From Bacillota bacterium (GTDB taxonomy: Bacteria > Bacillota > Clostridia > Christensenellales > CAG-138): a stretch of 10,466 bases of DNA. The notes below the pieces were generated by a model. It made no database searches. It worked only from the letters and a program-made list of their open reading frames with translations, and was not told the DNA's origin. The translations under genes and the position numbers were made by a program. Location: NCBI GenBank assembly GCA_023453725.1, contig JAEXTB010000317.1:1-10466 (forward strand), given 5' to 3'. Numbering within the stretch: position 1 is the stretch's first letter; each line of letters opens with the position of its first letter. Positions 1 through 6,335 of this stretch are shown in pieces.

Positions 1-850
1 ATTCCCGAACCATCTGCGCGATGGTTGGCTCAAACGCGGAGCCGCCGTCATATACGATGCGGCAACATCGGGAGCCGACAAACTGCGCCCCCTCCCTGCC
101 AAACGGGTAAACAAGGCGCTGCGCCGCCTCGGACTTCGGACGGGTGAACACTTCCTTGACGCTGCCGATCTCCGCAATGCGGCTGTCGCTGATGATGGCC
201 ACACGGTGGCAAACCTCTTCAATTACGCGCATTTCATGCGTGATCACCACAATTGTGATGCCCAGGCGCTGATTGATATCCTTTAAGAGAGAAAGCACTT
301 CCTGCGTTGTCGCAGGATCCAGCGCGCTTGTGGCCTCGTCGGATAAGAGCACCTTGGGGTTCATGGCAAGCGCCCGCGCAATGGCCACGCGCTGCCGCTG
401 CCCGCCGGAAAGTTGGGAAGGATATGCCTTTTCTTTTTCTGTCAGCCCAACCAGGGAAAGAAGCTCCTTTGCCCGTTCAATCGCTTCCCGCTTGGGTGTG
501 CCCGCAATCTCCATAGGAAAGCATACGTTCTGCAGCGCCGTCCGCTGCATAAACAGATTGAACTGCTGGAAAATCATACCCATGGACTGCCGGGCCGCAT
601 ACAGCTCTTTGCGCGTCAGCCGGGAAAGATCCTTTCCATCGAGCACCACGGTGCCCTCTGTGGGTGCTTCCAAAAAGTTGATGCAGCGCACCAATGTGCT
701 CTTGCCTGCCCCGCTCATGCCGATGATGCCGAAGATTTCCCCGCGCTGTATGCTAAGGTTAATGTCCTTAAGCGCGTGCACCTCTCCGCTGCTCGCCCGG
801 AATGTTTTAGACAAATTCCGTATTTCGATCATGGGATTGTTTTGGTCCAT
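1..850 (-). CDS. metN: Methionine ABC importer ATP-binding protein MetN (partial, 3' end outside window)
   Basis: This is the ATPase subunit of the MetNIQ importer, which brings methionine across the cytoplasmic membrane. The 283 visible residues contain Walker A (G44 to T52, GMSGAGKST), the Q-loop at Q95-Q96, the LSGGQ signature at 147-151, Walker B ending in D171-E172, and the switch histidine H205. From about residue 260 the sequence enters the C-terminal NIL domain (around RIVYDGG), which in this family binds methionine and shuts transport down when the cell is replete; this separates MetN from generic amino-acid ATPases. Family members are about 340 residues, so roughly 60 are missing beyond base 1. 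The start at 850 is chosen because GAAGGGG lies about 11 bases upstream; an internal ATG at 832 has no such site. The permease and binding-protein genes would be expected next, outside the window. Confidence 0.93.
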   Translation of the reverse strand, partial: MDQNNPMIEIRNLSKTFRASSGEVHALKDINLSIQRGEIFGIIGMSGAGKSTLVRCINFLEAPTEGTVVLDGKDLSRLTRKELYAARQSMGMIFQQFNLFMQRTALQNVCFPMEIAGTPKREAIERAKELLSLVGLTEKEKAYPSQLSGGQRQRVAIARALAMNPKVLLSDEATSALDPATTQEVLSLLKDINQRLGITIVVITHEMRVIEEVCHRVAIISDSRIAEIGSVKEVFTRPKSEAAQRLVYPFGREGAQFVGSRCCRIVYDGGSAFEPTIAQMVRE

Positions 851-997
851 ATTCTGTGTCCCCTTCACCTAGGTGTCCGAGGGCGGATGCTCATCCCTAT
901 ATCATATTATTTATATATGAATATAGGTTAAGCGTCTTGCCCCGCAATGTCAAGAGATTAAAACAATATATTATGTGTCAATCTCTTTAACTTGCAG
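851..997 (-). promoter_or_regulatory. metN leader: candidate promoter and inverted repeats
   Basis: The gap between the sodA terminator and metN is AT-rich. On the minus strand a consensus TTGACA (953-948) is followed after 17 bases by TAACCT (930-925), a weak -10. A second TTGACA lies at 981-976. A perfect 8-bp inverted repeat (AAGAGATT at 952-959, AATCTCTT at 980-987) overlaps both TTGACA boxes and could be an operator. A perfect 10-bp palindrome, CACCTAGGTG, lies at 866-875 beside the metN ribosome binding site. I see no S-box (SAM-I) core and no T-box sequence. The promoter is inference from motif similarity only. Confidence 0.4.
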
Positions 998-1025
998 AAA
1001 AAAGGCGCTCCGGAACCGGAGCGCC
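998..1025 (-). terminator. Rho-independent terminator of the fprA-sodA unit
   Basis: A perfect 10-bp G+C-rich inverted repeat (1004-1013 with 1016-1025, GGCGCTCCGG) is followed on the minus strand by six U residues (1003-998). It begins 18 bases after the sodA stop codon, which is the classic position. On the plus strand there is no matching T-run, so it should work mainly for minus-strand transcripts. Confidence 0.92.
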
Positions 1026-1043
1026 TTCGTAACACACCTGCTC

Positions 1044-1664
1044 TTATCTGCGCGCTGCGTCATACAGCTTTGCAACCATCGTCCAGTCTACCACATTCCA
1101 GAACGCTTTTACATAGTCCGCACGCAGATTTTTGTATTTGAGATAGTACGCGTGTTCCCATACGTCAATGCCAAGGATGGGGATGAGGCCCTTCCCGTCC
1201 ATCAGCGGATTGTCCTGGTTGGGAGAAGAACTGACAAAAAGCTTGCCGGAAGAATCCGTGCTCAGCCATGCCCAACCGGAGCCAAAGCGTCCAATCGCCG
1301 CGGCAGTTGCCTTCTCTTTGAGGGCATCTATGCCGCCAAAGTCCGCGTTGATCTGCTTTAAGAGCGCTCCCTCCGGGTCTCCGCCGCCTTTGGGGGAAAG
1401 GGTTCCAAAATACAGGTTGTGGTTATAGAACCCGCCGCCGTTGTTGCGGACTGCTGTACGGACCGCTTCATCCGAAATCGAGGAAAGGTCGGTTAAAATC
1501 GCCTCGATGCTCTTTCCCGCAAGCGCAGGGTCTTTTTCTGCCGCCGCATTGAGGTTGTTCGTATACGCGGCATGGTGCTTGGTGTAATGCGTCACCATAG
1601 TGAGCTCGTCAACATGGGGCTCCAGCGCTTTAAACTCATATGTCAAATCAATCTGCTTAAACAT
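1044..1664 (-). CDS. sodA: Superoxide dismutase, Fe/Mn family, Mn-type signature
   Basis: This cytoplasmic enzyme converts superoxide to O2 and hydrogen peroxide. The 206-residue length is normal for the family. The four metal ligands are visible: H26 (in THYTKHH), H82 (in FYNHNLYF), D167 and H171 (in DVWEHAYY). Gateway Y34, W131, W133 and the RFGSGWAW segment (126-133) are conserved. Position 77 is glycine, and Q150 in the PNQDNPL segment is the C-terminal glutamine typical of manganese enzymes, whereas iron enzymes carry a glutamine in the N-terminal half; this favours Mn, but metal preference cannot be proved from sequence. AAAGGAG lies just upstream of the ATG. The gene follows the flavodiiron gene after 66 bases on the same strand with no terminator between, so the two are probably co-transcribed. 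Confidence 0.96.
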   Translation of the reverse strand: MFKQIDLTYEFKALEPHVDELTMVTHYTKHHAAYTNNLNAAAEKDPALAGKSIEAILTDLSSISDEAVRTAVRNNGGGFYNHNLYFGTLSPKGGGDPEGALLKQINADFGGIDALKEKATAAAIGRFGSGWAWLSTDSSGKLFVSSSPNQDNPLMDGKGLIPILGIDVWEHAYYLKYKNLRADYVKAFWNVVDWTMVAKLYDAARR

Positions 1665-1730
1665 TATTCATTACTCCTTTTGCTTTTTCTTGTTGTATGT
1701 TCACGCCGTATGATACAGCGGATTGCACTT

Positions 1731-2930
1731 TTATGGCGCAAGCACAGAAGCCGCGATTGCATCCGCAAGGGGATTGAGTTCCTCATCGGATTTTAATGTA
1801 GAACGGATATCCAGCGTCCCAAGGATTGTCATTTGTTTCATTTCTTTGAGCTGGTCTTCCATGGCTTTGAGCGCGGCGCTTGCCCAGGTGTGGTTGCCGA
1901 TAATAACAGCAGACCTGTTCTGCATATTGAGCCTGGAAAGCTCATGCAGTATGGTATCCATCCCATAGTAAAGCGACATATTGTAAGTTGGCGAACCGAT
2001 CACGAAATGACTGTATTTCCACACATCCGCAATGATGTAAGAGGGGTGGGTATTGCTCACATCGTACATGCGCATATCCGTTACTCCGCGCTCCCCAAGC
2101 TTGTTCGCCAACGCCATCACCGCATTTGCCGTATTGCCGTACATGGATGCGTAAAAGAGCACGACGCCCTTTTGTTCGGGAATGTATCTGCTCCATCTGT
2201 TGTACTTTTCAATCAGGAACCAGAGGTTTTCCCGCCAGACCGGCCCGTGCAGCGGGCAGATCATCTGGATGGGTATTCCATAGAGTTTGTTGAGCACTGC
2301 AAGTACCTGTGGTCCAAAGCGCCCGATGATGTTCGCATAATAGCGGCGCGCCTCGTCCAGATACAAATTCTCAAAGTTCATTTCATCGGCAAACAGGTTG
2401 CCGGAAAGCGCGCCAAACGCGCCAAACGCGTCTGCGGAAAACAGGATTTGTCCCGTTGTCTCATATGTCATCATCACTTCGGGCCAGTGCACCATTGGTG
2501 CCATATAGAACCGAAGCGTGGCTTTGCCTAACGAAAGTTCCTGACCTTCCTGTACTTCAAGCTGATTGGCGGAGATGTCCATGCTGTAATATTGCCGAAA
2601 AAACTGGAATGTCATTTTGTTCCCCACCACTTTTACATCCGGATACCGCCGAATGAGCTCCTCAATGTTGGCGCAGTGGTCAGGCTCCATATGGTTGATG
2701 ATCAAATAGTCAAGCGGCCGCCCATTGAGCACATGTGTCACATTCTCCAGATACTGCGTGCTGACCGAATAGTCCACCGTATCGAGTATCGCGGTTTTCT
2801 CATCCAATATCAGGTATGAGTTGTAGGCCATGCCGTTGGGCAAGGGGAACATGTTTTCAAACCGCACGATCCGCCTGTCGTTTTCACCAATCCAATATAC
2901 TTGATCCGTTACTTTCCGTATGCTTTGCAT
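1731..2930 (-). CDS. fprA: Flavodiiron protein (FprA / rubredoxin:oxygen oxidoreductase type)
   Basis: Flavodiiron proteins reduce O2 to water, or NO to N2O, in anaerobes, usually with electrons from rubredoxin. The 399-residue protein has the core two-domain form. Residues 1 to about 250 are a metallo-beta-lactamase-like domain with the diiron ligands H80, E82, D84 (HMEPDH), H148, D167 and H228 (CPLHGP). Residues about 255-395 are a flavodoxin domain with the FMN phosphate loop ASMYGNT (261-267) and SPTYN (313-317). There is no fused rubredoxin or flavin reductase domain, so partners must be encoded elsewhere. The open frame extends 17 codons further up, but ATG at 2930 is preceded by AGGAGG at 8 bases and begins at the family's usual N-terminus. 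It is first in a probable operon with sodA. Substrate choice, O2 or NO, is not decided by the sequence; the SOD neighbour favours O2. Confidence 0.95.
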   Translation of the reverse strand: MQSIRKVTDQVYWIGENDRRIVRFENMFPLPNGMAYNSYLILDEKTAILDTVDYSVSTQYLENVTHVLNGRPLDYLIINHMEPDHCANIEELIRRYPDVKVVGNKMTFQFFRQYYSMDISANQLEVQEGQELSLGKATLRFYMAPMVHWPEVMMTYETTGQILFSADAFGAFGALSGNLFADEMNFENLYLDEARRYYANIIGRFGPQVLAVLNKLYGIPIQMICPLHGPVWRENLWFLIEKYNRWSRYIPEQKGVVLFYASMYGNTANAVMALANKLGERGVTDMRMYDVSNTHPSYIIADVWKYSHFVIGSPTYNMSLYYGMDTILHELSRLNMQNRSAVIIGNHTWASAALKAMEDQLKEMKQMTILGTLDIRSTLKSDEELNPLADAIAASVLAP

Positions 2931-3075
2931 GTCATTTTCCTCCTGACATATTGATAACCAACCTTTTTGGTATACATTCAAGGATTCTAAAATTTTTCAG
3001 ATATGCAAGCAGGGAAATCATTTCCTTCTGGCGCATTATATCTCTCTCCATATACGAATATGCGCCCCGCAGCAT
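2931..3075 (-). promoter_or_regulatory. Upstream region of the flavodiiron-SOD unit with palindrome
   Basis: On the minus strand a consensus TATAAT lies at 3040-3035 but has only a poor -35 (GCATAT at 17 bases). Just downstream of where that promoter would start lies a 13-base palindrome, GGAAATCATTTCC (3013-3025, 6-bp arms), a good place for a repressor. An alternative, weaker promoter is TTGAAT (2981-2976) with 18 bases to TTATCA (2957-2952). A short reading frame also crosses this region and stops 1 base before the flavodiiron start. All of this is inference from motifs. Confidence 0.35.
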
Positions 3076-3103
3076 AAAAAACGCCGCAGGATTGCGGCGT
3101 TTT
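3076..3103 (-). terminator. Rho-independent terminator after the SDR gene
   Basis: A 7-bp G+C stem (CGCCGCA at 3082-3088 with TGCGGCG at 3093-3099), extended by A-T pairs, has a four-base loop. On the minus strand it is followed by UUUUUU (3081-3076), and it lies 8 bases beyond the SDR stop codon. The plus-strand side ends in only four T residues. Confidence 0.88.
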
Positions 3104-3110
3104 ATCATCG

Positions 3111-4139
3111 TTATTGTAGAAGCGGCCCTCGCTTCTTGGATTGGCGCAGCCACTGCACGATATCAGAAAGCGTTTCTTTTAATGGCCGTGTGCTGTAGCC
3201 CAGCTCCCGCGTTGCTTTTTCATGGGAATAAGCTGCGTTTTGCGTAATGGTAAACAGCGAATAGCGCGTAAACAGCGGTGGTTGATGGGAAAGCCTGTAG
3301 TATAGCTCCGCAAAGGGCACAATCGCGTTGACCACCCATTTTGGCAAATACATCCGGAGCTTCTTTTTGCCTGACACCTCAGAAAGTGTATCAAACAGTT
3401 CCTTAAGATCAATAAACCGGTTGGATAGAATATAGCATTCGCCGCATTTTCCCTTTTCCGCAGCAAGTACAACCCCGCGCGCCACATCCCGCACATCCAC
3501 AAAATCAAACCCACCGTGTATGGCGGCGGGCAGACGCCCGCGTACAAAGCTTGCGATCAGATGCGCCATGTTGCCAGTAGGAAGTCCCTTTGGCCCGATG
3601 ATTCCGGCCGGGTGAACCGTGACCGCATCCAGGCCCTGTTTTGCGGCTTCCAGCACCAGCTTTGTGGCGGCCGCTTTGGTTTTTGCATAGTAGCCCGTCA
3701 CTGCGTCGGGATCAAAAGAAGCGATCTCCTTCATATCCTGCCCCAAAGGCAGCAGGGGAATTGCGTGGACAGAGCTCACATACACAAGCCTGTTGACATG
3801 GTGGGCCATGCACGCATCCACAACATTGGCCGTACCATTGACATTGACATCATATACCCGCTGGTCCGGCTGCGCCGAAATAGAAACGATGCCCGCGCAG
3901 TGTATGACTGAAAATTTTGCCGGTTCATCGGTTTTAAACAGCGGGTCCAACGTTTCCCGTTTGCAGACATTGCCCTCTACCTTTGAAAACAACTGTCCGT
4001 TTTTTTCGATAAACGGCATGCAGTTTTCCCCCGGCAGCACAAACGCGCGCACCTCTTTGCCCTGATTTAAGAGTTCCTGCACCACATGCCCGCCAAGATG
4101 TCCGGCTGCGCCTGTTACGATATAAACCTGCTTCTCCAT
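3111..4139 (-). CDS. NAD(P)-dependent extended SDR (epimerase/dehydratase or dihydroflavonol-reductase-like)
   Basis: This is an oxidoreductase with a Rossmann fold, presumably cytoplasmic; its substrate is unknown. The 342-residue protein begins directly with the first beta strand and the cofactor loop VTGAAGHLGG (8-17, GxxGxxG). It carries the active-site pair Y151 and K155 (YAKTK), an upstream serine in VSSVHA (122-127), and HPAGIIGP (176-183). This layout is typical of extended SDRs related to dihydroflavonol-4-reductases and 3-beta-hydroxysteroid dehydrogenase-like epimerases. The open frame runs 22 codons further to an ATG at 4205; I prefer 4139 because the fold starts there and AAGGAAG lies immediately upstream, although the spacing is tight. 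It is divergent from a TetR-type regulator with palindromes between them, so it is the likely target of that regulator. It ends at its own terminator. Confidence 0.85.
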   Translation of the reverse strand: MEKQVYIVTGAAGHLGGHVVQELLNQGKEVRAFVLPGENCMPFIEKNGQLFSKVEGNVCKRETLDPLFKTDEPAKFSVIHCAGIVSISAQPDQRVYDVNVNGTANVVDACMAHHVNRLVYVSSVHAIPLLPLGQDMKEIASFDPDAVTGYYAKTKAAATKLVLEAAKQGLDAVTVHPAGIIGPKGLPTGNMAHLIASFVRGRLPAAIHGGFDFVDVRDVARGVVLAAEKGKCGECYILSNRFIDLKELFDTLSEVSGKKKLRMYLPKWVVNAIVPFAELYYRLSHQPPLFTRYSLFTITQNAAYSHEKATRELGYSTRPLKETLSDIVQWLRQSKKRGPLLQ

Positions 4140-4205
4140 TGCTTCCTTGCCCTTTCCCTGTTCCAATCCCGTAGATGACGAGTTCTTTACACACTGCCGC
4201 ATCAT

Positions 4206-4404
4206 CAGATTCTACTCTTTCACAAATCTGCCATATTTATCGAACACCGTGTTGTTTTATTTGCGCAATTATATTATGATATACAACGTAATATAATCAA
4301 CAGGCAGTTCGCTATCGTTTGACCGTTAATGGTCAAGCGCCCACATTTCTGTCTGTTTACTGCGTGGCAAAAATTCAAACTTATTGTGACGGGGATTTAG
4401 GCGG
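4206..4404. promoter_or_regulatory. Divergent SDR/TetR promoter region with two operator candidates
   Basis: This intergenic region carries two notable inverted repeats. One is ATTATATTA (4268-4276) with TAATATAAT (4289-4297), 9-bp perfect arms 12 bases apart. The other is TTGACCGTTAATGGTCAA (4319-4336), symmetric at 16 of 18 positions. Candidate promoters overlap: plus strand TTGTTT (4252-4257), 17 bases, TATGAT (4275-4280); minus strand TTGATT (4300-4295), 18 bases, TAATAT. TetR-family repressors normally bind such palindromes in the divergent region and control both genes. Which repeat is the operator is not known. Confidence 0.5.
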
Positions 4405-4986
4405 ATGAAGCAGCAAAAAACAGACCGGAGAGTCAAATATACCAAGATGGTGCTCAGGCAAAGCCTGCTAGAACTTTTGCAGGAGCAGCCCATCACGAAG
4501 CTGACCGTTACAGACCTTTGCGCCCGGGCGGACATCAACCGCAACACGTTTTATCTGCATTATGATAGTCCGTTCGACCTCCTGCTGCAGATTGAGGACG
4601 AGCTGTATGAGGAAATCATGCGTTCTGTGGAGCGCTCCCTATCCTCCCGGACAATCAGCGCTTTCCTTCTGGAAGTATGCCAATCCATACAGGCAAACGG
4701 CGACCTGTGTAAAATTTTAGTATCAGAGCACGGGGACAAGGAATTTTTACGGCGCATCATGCATGTGGCACATGACTGGAGCATGCTGGAATGGAGCGCC
4801 CAGCCAAGCACATTGGACAGGGCTGGCATGGAGCTTCTTTATTTGTTTGCTGCAAACGGAAGCATTGCGGTGATTGAAGGCTGGATCAATACGGGCATGC
4901 AAAAAAGCCCGGAGGAGATCGCAACGCTGATTGATAAAATGACCCACTTTGGCCAGCAGGCGTTTTTTCCAGCGGGGATTGTGTAG
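4405..4986 (+). CDS. TetR/AcrR-family transcriptional regulator
   Basis: This is a DNA-binding homodimeric repressor by family. In its 193 residues the N-terminal helix-turn-helix covers about 31-55 (ITKLTVTDLCARADI followed by the typical NTFYLHY recognition segment). The basic start with RRVKYTK (8-14) is common in a Firmicute subgroup that includes DhaS-like regulators. The C-terminal part (about 80-193) is all helical and unlike better-known ligand-binding cores, so the inducer cannot be guessed. The ribosome binding site is poor (GGCGG close to the ATG), which fits a weakly made regulator. It is divergent from the SDR gene and probably controls it. A weak hairpin follows the stop codon. 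Confidence 0.9.
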   Translation: MKQQKTDRRVKYTKMVLRQSLLELLQEQPITKLTVTDLCARADINRNTFYLHYDSPFDLLLQIEDELYEEIMRSVERSLSSRTISAFLLEVCQSIQANGDLCKILVSEHGDKEFLRRIMHVAHDWSMLEWSAQPSTLDRAGMELLYLFAANGSIAVIEGWINTGMQKSPEEIATLIDKMTHFGQQAFFPAGIV

Positions 4987-5003
4987 CATTTAATTGTCCC
5001 GCA

Positions 5004-5036
5004 TGCCCACGCATTTGACCCGCGGGCAGTTTTGTT
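5004..5036 (+). terminator. Possible weak terminator after the TetR gene
   Basis: TGCCCACG (5004-5011) pairs with CGCGGGCA (5021-5028) with one mismatch and a 9-base loop, followed by GTTTTGTT. It lies 17 bases after the stop codon. The T-run is interrupted, and the same stretch contains TTGACC, so it could instead belong to a promoter for the following flavoprotein gene. Confidence 0.35.
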
Positions 5037-5085
5037 ATATGGTGAAGACGATTAAAGTTTCTATTTTTATTACAGGAGGCTCCCC

Positions 5086-5709
5086 ATGAAAGTATTGCTC
5101 ATTAACGGCAGCCCGCACAAGGAAGGGTGTACGTATACCGCATTGACCGAAGTGGCCAACGAGCTTAACCGGCTCTCCATTGAAACCGAACTCTTTCACA
5201 TCGGCACAAAGCCCATCAGCGGATGCACCGCATGCGGGTATTGCAGAAAGACACAGTCCCTCCGGTGCGTCTACCAGGATACGGTCAATGAAGCGATTGT
5301 GAAAATGGAGCAGTGTGACGCCATGGTGGTCGGCTCCCCCGTCCATTACGCAAGTGCATCCGGGTCGGTTGTCTCGTTTTTAGACCGCATGTTTTATGCA
5401 AGCGGAGGCTTTGCGTTAAAGCCCGGTGCTGCAATCGTCACCTGCCGCCGCGGCGGCGCAACAGCCGCGTTTGACCAGCTCAATAAATATTTCCTGATCT
5501 CCGGCATGCCGCTTGCCGCCTCCCAATACTGGAACATGGTACACGGCAACACGCCGGATGAAATCCGGCAAGACCTGGAGGGGCTGCAGACCATGCGTAC
5601 GCTTGCGCGCAACCTCGCCTGGCTCCTTGCCTGCATCGAGGCCGGAAAGCGCGCCGGAGTACCCCTTCCCGAAATTGAGATCCGGCAGAGAACGAATTTT
5701 ATCCGCTAA
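5086..5709 (+). CDS. Flavodoxin-fold NAD(P)H-dependent reductase with iron-sulfur-flavoprotein-type Cys motif
   Basis: This is a predicted FMN-binding electron-transfer protein or reductase of the NADPH-dependent FMN reductase superfamily. The N-terminal MKVLLINGSPHKEG is the strand and FMN phosphate loop (residues 8-14), and GSPVHYASASG (83-93) is the second flavin-contacting loop. C47, C50, C53 and C61 form C-x2-C-x2-C-x7-C, which matches the compact 4Fe-4S motif described for archaeal and clostridial iron-sulfur flavoproteins (Isf). At 207 residues it has a typical length. Partner and substrate are unknown; roles in oxygen or peroxide reduction or ferredoxin-linked electron transfer are known for relatives. 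AGGAGG (5074-5079) fixes the start at 5086. A GNAT gene follows after 21 bases, probably in the same transcript. Confidence 0.88.
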   Translation: MKVLLINGSPHKEGCTYTALTEVANELNRLSIETELFHIGTKPISGCTACGYCRKTQSLRCVYQDTVNEAIVKMEQCDAMVVGSPVHYASASGSVVSFLDRMFYASGGFALKPGAAIVTCRRGGATAAFDQLNKYFLISGMPLAASQYWNMVHGNTPDEIRQDLEGLQTMRTLARNLAWLLACIEAGKRAGVPLPEIEIRQRTNFIR

Positions 5710-5730
5710 ATCATATTGGAAGGACATGGC

Positions 5731-6249
5731 ATGAATTGGGTATTGGAGTCTCCAAGGCTTAGATTTCGCCGCATAGAGCAGGCGGATTTCTCCAGCCTGT
5801 GCGAATTCCTGCAGGATGAAGAAGTGATGTATGCATGGGAGCACGGCTTTTCTCTTGACGAGGTGCAGGATTGGATTGATCGTACGTTCGCCCGCTACGA
5901 GAAGGACGGCTTCGGGCATTATGCGGCAATCGAAAAGGAATCTTCAGCGTTAATCGGCGTGATCGGTCCCCTGATAGAAGTAATCGACGAAGTACCCTAC
6001 ACGGGCATTGGGTATATCATCAACAAGCGATATTGGGGAAAAGGATATGCGACGGAAGGCGCAGCAGCATGCATGCAATATGCGTTCTCCGCGCTTCACG
6101 CCGACAAGGTTATTGCGGAAATCCGACCTGAAAACCTTCGTTCCCGCCGTGTCGCAGAACGGCTTGGAATGGCGGTGGAGGGCGAATGCATCAAGCACTA
6201 TTACGGAAAGGAAATGCCTCACCTCATCTACAGCAAATGTAGCCATTAG
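5731..6249 (+). CDS. GNAT-family N-acetyltransferase (RimJ/RimL-like)
   Basis: This protein is predicted to transfer an acetyl group from acetyl-CoA to an amine: a protein N-terminus, an antibiotic or a small metabolite. The 172 residues start with the strand LESPRLRFRRI (5-15), typical of the RimJ/RimL-type acetyltransferase subgroup. The acetyl-CoA pyrophosphate loop is R100-Y-W-G103-K-G105 within GYIINKRYWGKGYATEG, and the later PENLRSRRVAERLGM (133-147) is the motif B helix that ends the fold. The open frame can be extended to a TTG at 5716, but the ATG at 5731 has GGAAGG seven bases upstream and is the better start. It lies 21 bases downstream of the flavoprotein gene. The substrate cannot be told. 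Confidence 0.88.
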   Translation: MNWVLESPRLRFRRIEQADFSSLCEFLQDEEVMYAWEHGFSLDEVQDWIDRTFARYEKDGFGHYAAIEKESSALIGVIGPLIEVIDEVPYTGIGYIINKRYWGKGYATEGAAACMQYAFSALHADKVIAEIRPENLRSRRVAERLGMAVEGECIKHYYGKEMPHLIYSKCSH

Positions 6250-6275
6250 CGTTTGTTTCCTCCCCTTCCAATTGC

Positions 6276-6304
6276 TTGACTGTATGGACAACCTGCCGTA
6301 TTGT
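6276..6304 (+). promoter_or_regulatory. Candidate sigma-A promoter of the EAL gene
   Basis: TTGACT (6276-6281) is followed after exactly 17 bases by TATTGT (6299-6304). A second possible -10, the extended form TGGTATAAA (6307-6315), overlaps downstream. The start codon lies 32 bases beyond the first -10 box, giving a short leader. No terminator hairpin is seen between the GNAT stop and this promoter, so read-through is possible. Confidence 0.5.
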
Positions 6305-6335
6305 GATGGTATAAAGCTGAAAGGGGGTATGCGAG

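Noticed and set aside
273..931. Plus-strand open frames across the first 930 bases
   Set aside because: They lie antisense to metN, whose minus-strand translation shows every ABC ATPase motif; the plus-strand proteins show no recognisable motif.
851..997. SAM (S-box) riboswitch or methionine T-box upstream of metN
   Set aside because: Expected from Firmicute metN genes, but I could not find the conserved S-box core or a T-box sequence, and no terminator/antiterminator pair is present before the start codon.
1833..2531. 232-codon plus-strand frame
   Set aside because: Shadow of the flavodiiron gene on the other strand; no ribosome binding site and no known motif.
1731..2930. Metallo-beta-lactamase (antibiotic resistance) reading of the flavodiiron gene
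   Set aside because: The H-x-E-x-D ligand pattern and the fused flavodoxin domain identify a flavodiiron protein, not a zinc lactamase.
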